Source: Ochrobactrum sp. RH2CCR150 (GTDB lineage Bacteria; Pseudomonadota; Alphaproteobacteria; Rhizobiales; Rhizobiaceae). Taken from it: a stretch of 64,000 bases of DNA. Location: assembly GCA_014138095.1 (NCBI GenBank), contig JACGXE010000020.1, positions 1 through 64,000 of the forward strand. The letters run 5' to 3'. Both the position numbers and the translations under genes were made by a program. The notes under the pieces were generated by a model. The model ran no database searches. It worked only from the letters and a program-made list of their open reading frames with translations, and was not told the origin of the DNA. Below are positions 63,166 through 64,000 of the stretch, in pieces (position 1 is the first letter of the stretch; every line of letters starts with the position of its first letter).

Positions 63166-64000
63166 TCAATTGTCTGTGTGTTCGGGCTTCCGGTCGAGCA
63201 GAATGAAATCCAGACTGTCCTTCACCGTCAGCGGAATCATCGAACCGTGACCCTCATTGGCGAAGCGGTGGAACGCTGTTTCCAATTGCGGCAGCTGCTC
63301 CAGTTCCTTGTAGACATCCACGCCCGAAGGTCCGCCGCGCAGCTTGCGCATGCGCTGAATGTCTTCCGTCGATTGACCGGGCCTTGATCCACGCTTGCCG
63401 GAGGTTTCCATCAGCAGACGCAGCGGCTGCGGAGCCGATTTGAACGCTGCAATGAAGCGATCCTTCTCCGACAGGATCGAGTGACCATCCCACCAGATCG
63501 ACGGATCGGCAGCGCTGTAGCTCTGGAAGGAATCGGTGTGATTGAACAGCGCATACAGCGTGAACAGCCCGCCCAGCGAATGGCCGAACAGAGCCTGCTT
63601 GCGCTTGTCGATGGCGAAACGCTTTTCGATTTCGGGCTTCACCTGTCCTTCGATAAAGGCAAAGAAGGCATCGCGACCGCCGGTCTTTGGCTGGTTGGCC
63701 GGATCTGGCGTCAACTGTTCACTGGTCGCCGAGGTCAGGTCGAAATAGCGCAGACGCACGATTTCTTCCGGAACATCGGTCGGATAACCGATACCCACCA
63801 GAACGGCTTTCAGCTCTGTATTCTTGCCCATTTCTGCAGCGGCAAGCGGCAACATGCGGTTGCCGTCGACCATGTAGATGACGGGATAGCCACCCTCGGG
63901 AGCCGCCTCGGCAGGCGCTGCGGTGAAAATGCGATAGGAAATGCCGTTGGCTTCCATATCGAAGAAAGCGCGCACCGGTTCCGCTGCCTGGGCCGTGGAG
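63166..64000 (-). CDS. Alpha/beta hydrolase, siderophore esterase-like (IroE/Fes family), 5' end outside window
   Basis: The frame stays open to the window edge. Residues from the last codons read ...STAQAAEPVRAFFD, which looks like the end of a signal peptide (cleavage near AQA), so the start lies beyond 64000. An internal GTG at 63975 would give 269 residues but is probably not the true start. Motifs: YPVIYMVDGNRM, the nucleophile elbow FGHSLGGLF, the esterase D-type SAADPSIWWDG and the His in NEGHGSMI. Periplasmic IroE-like enzymes hydrolyse ester-linked catecholate siderophores. It is the first visible gene of the iron-import operon. Confidence 0.85.
   Translation of the reverse strand, partial: STAQAAEPVRAFFDMEANGISYRIFTAAPAEAAPEGGYPVIYMVDGNRMLPLAAAEMGKNTELKAVLVGIGYPTDVPEEIVRLRYFDLTSATSEQLTPDPANQPKTGGRDAFFAFIEGQVKPEIEKRFAIDKRKQALFGHSLGGLFTLYALFNHTDSFQSYSAADPSIWWDGHSILSEKDRFIAAFKSAPQPLRLLMETSGKRGSRPGQSTEDIQRMRKLRGGPSGVDVYKELEQLPQLETAFHRFANEGHGSMIPLTVKDSLDFILLDRKPEHTDN

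Overview
The window looks like a secondary replicon of an alphaproteobacterium of the Brucellaceae (Ochrobactrum or Brucella). This rests on protein style, moderate-to-high GC, a ureDA-(ureJ)-BCEFG urease operon, scattered short palindromic repeats of a type I associate with this group, and FNR- and ICE-like sites. It is densely coded. I see no rRNA, tRNA, CRISPR array, insertion sequence, phage gene or origin. The assignment is inference from gene content, not from a marker gene.

Layout. (1) 1-261: the 3' end of a mannitol dehydrogenase-family gene. (2) 262-14567: a hydroxamate-type siderophore island with two parallel uptake sets. Each has a TonB-dependent receptor, a binding protein and a fused FhuB-type permease, but there is only one ATPase gene. 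Set 1 follows an AraC regulator. Set 2 follows a FecI/FecR pair, and its receptor carries the matching N-terminal signalling domain. (3) 14560-20994, minus strand: an arginine deiminase operon (arcD-arcA-arcB-arcC) plus an NhaC-type antiporter, preceded by a perfect FNR-type site spaced as in a class II promoter. (4) 20995-21540: AT-rich non-coding DNA ending in a strong terminator. (5) 21541-32973: a cyclohexanecarboxylate catabolic cluster. It has a BadK-like hydratase, an alcohol dehydrogenase, an acyl-CoA dehydrogenase, the MarR regulator BadR, BadH, BadI, AliB, AliA, an SDR and an FadB-like enzyme. AT-rich palindromes with a common core lie in both divergent promoter regions.

(6) 33164-41028: one tightly overlapping operon with a peptide-type ABC importer and two flavin-dependent monooxygenases (DszC/SfnC-like and NtaA/DszA-like), probably for sulfur or carbon scavenging. 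(7) 41029-41172: repeats and hairpins between convergent operons. (8) 41173-48399, minus strand: a second peptide-type ABC importer in an operon with a glycerophosphodiester phosphodiesterase and a sugar-phosphate isomerase-like protein. (9) 48730-54455: the complete urease operon ureD-A-J-B-C-E-F-G. (10) 54470-58861: a Na/phosphate cotransporter-family gene, a MarR-FUSC efflux operon with a clear inverted-repeat operator, and a flavin reductase. (11) 58850-64000, minus strand: a ferric-catecholate-type ABC importer (binding protein, two permeases, ATPase) with an upstream IroE/Fes-like esterase that runs off the window, and a downstream Rrf2 regulator with four clustered cysteines.

Taken together, the window holds three iron-siderophore importers, two ammonia-generating systems (arginine deiminase and urease), one aliphatic-ring degradation pathway and two orphan-substrate ABC importers. 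This would suit a free-living or host-associated bacterium facing iron limitation, low oxygen and acid stress. The most distinctive parts are the BadR/cyclohexanecarboxylate cluster and the ABC-monooxygenase operon.
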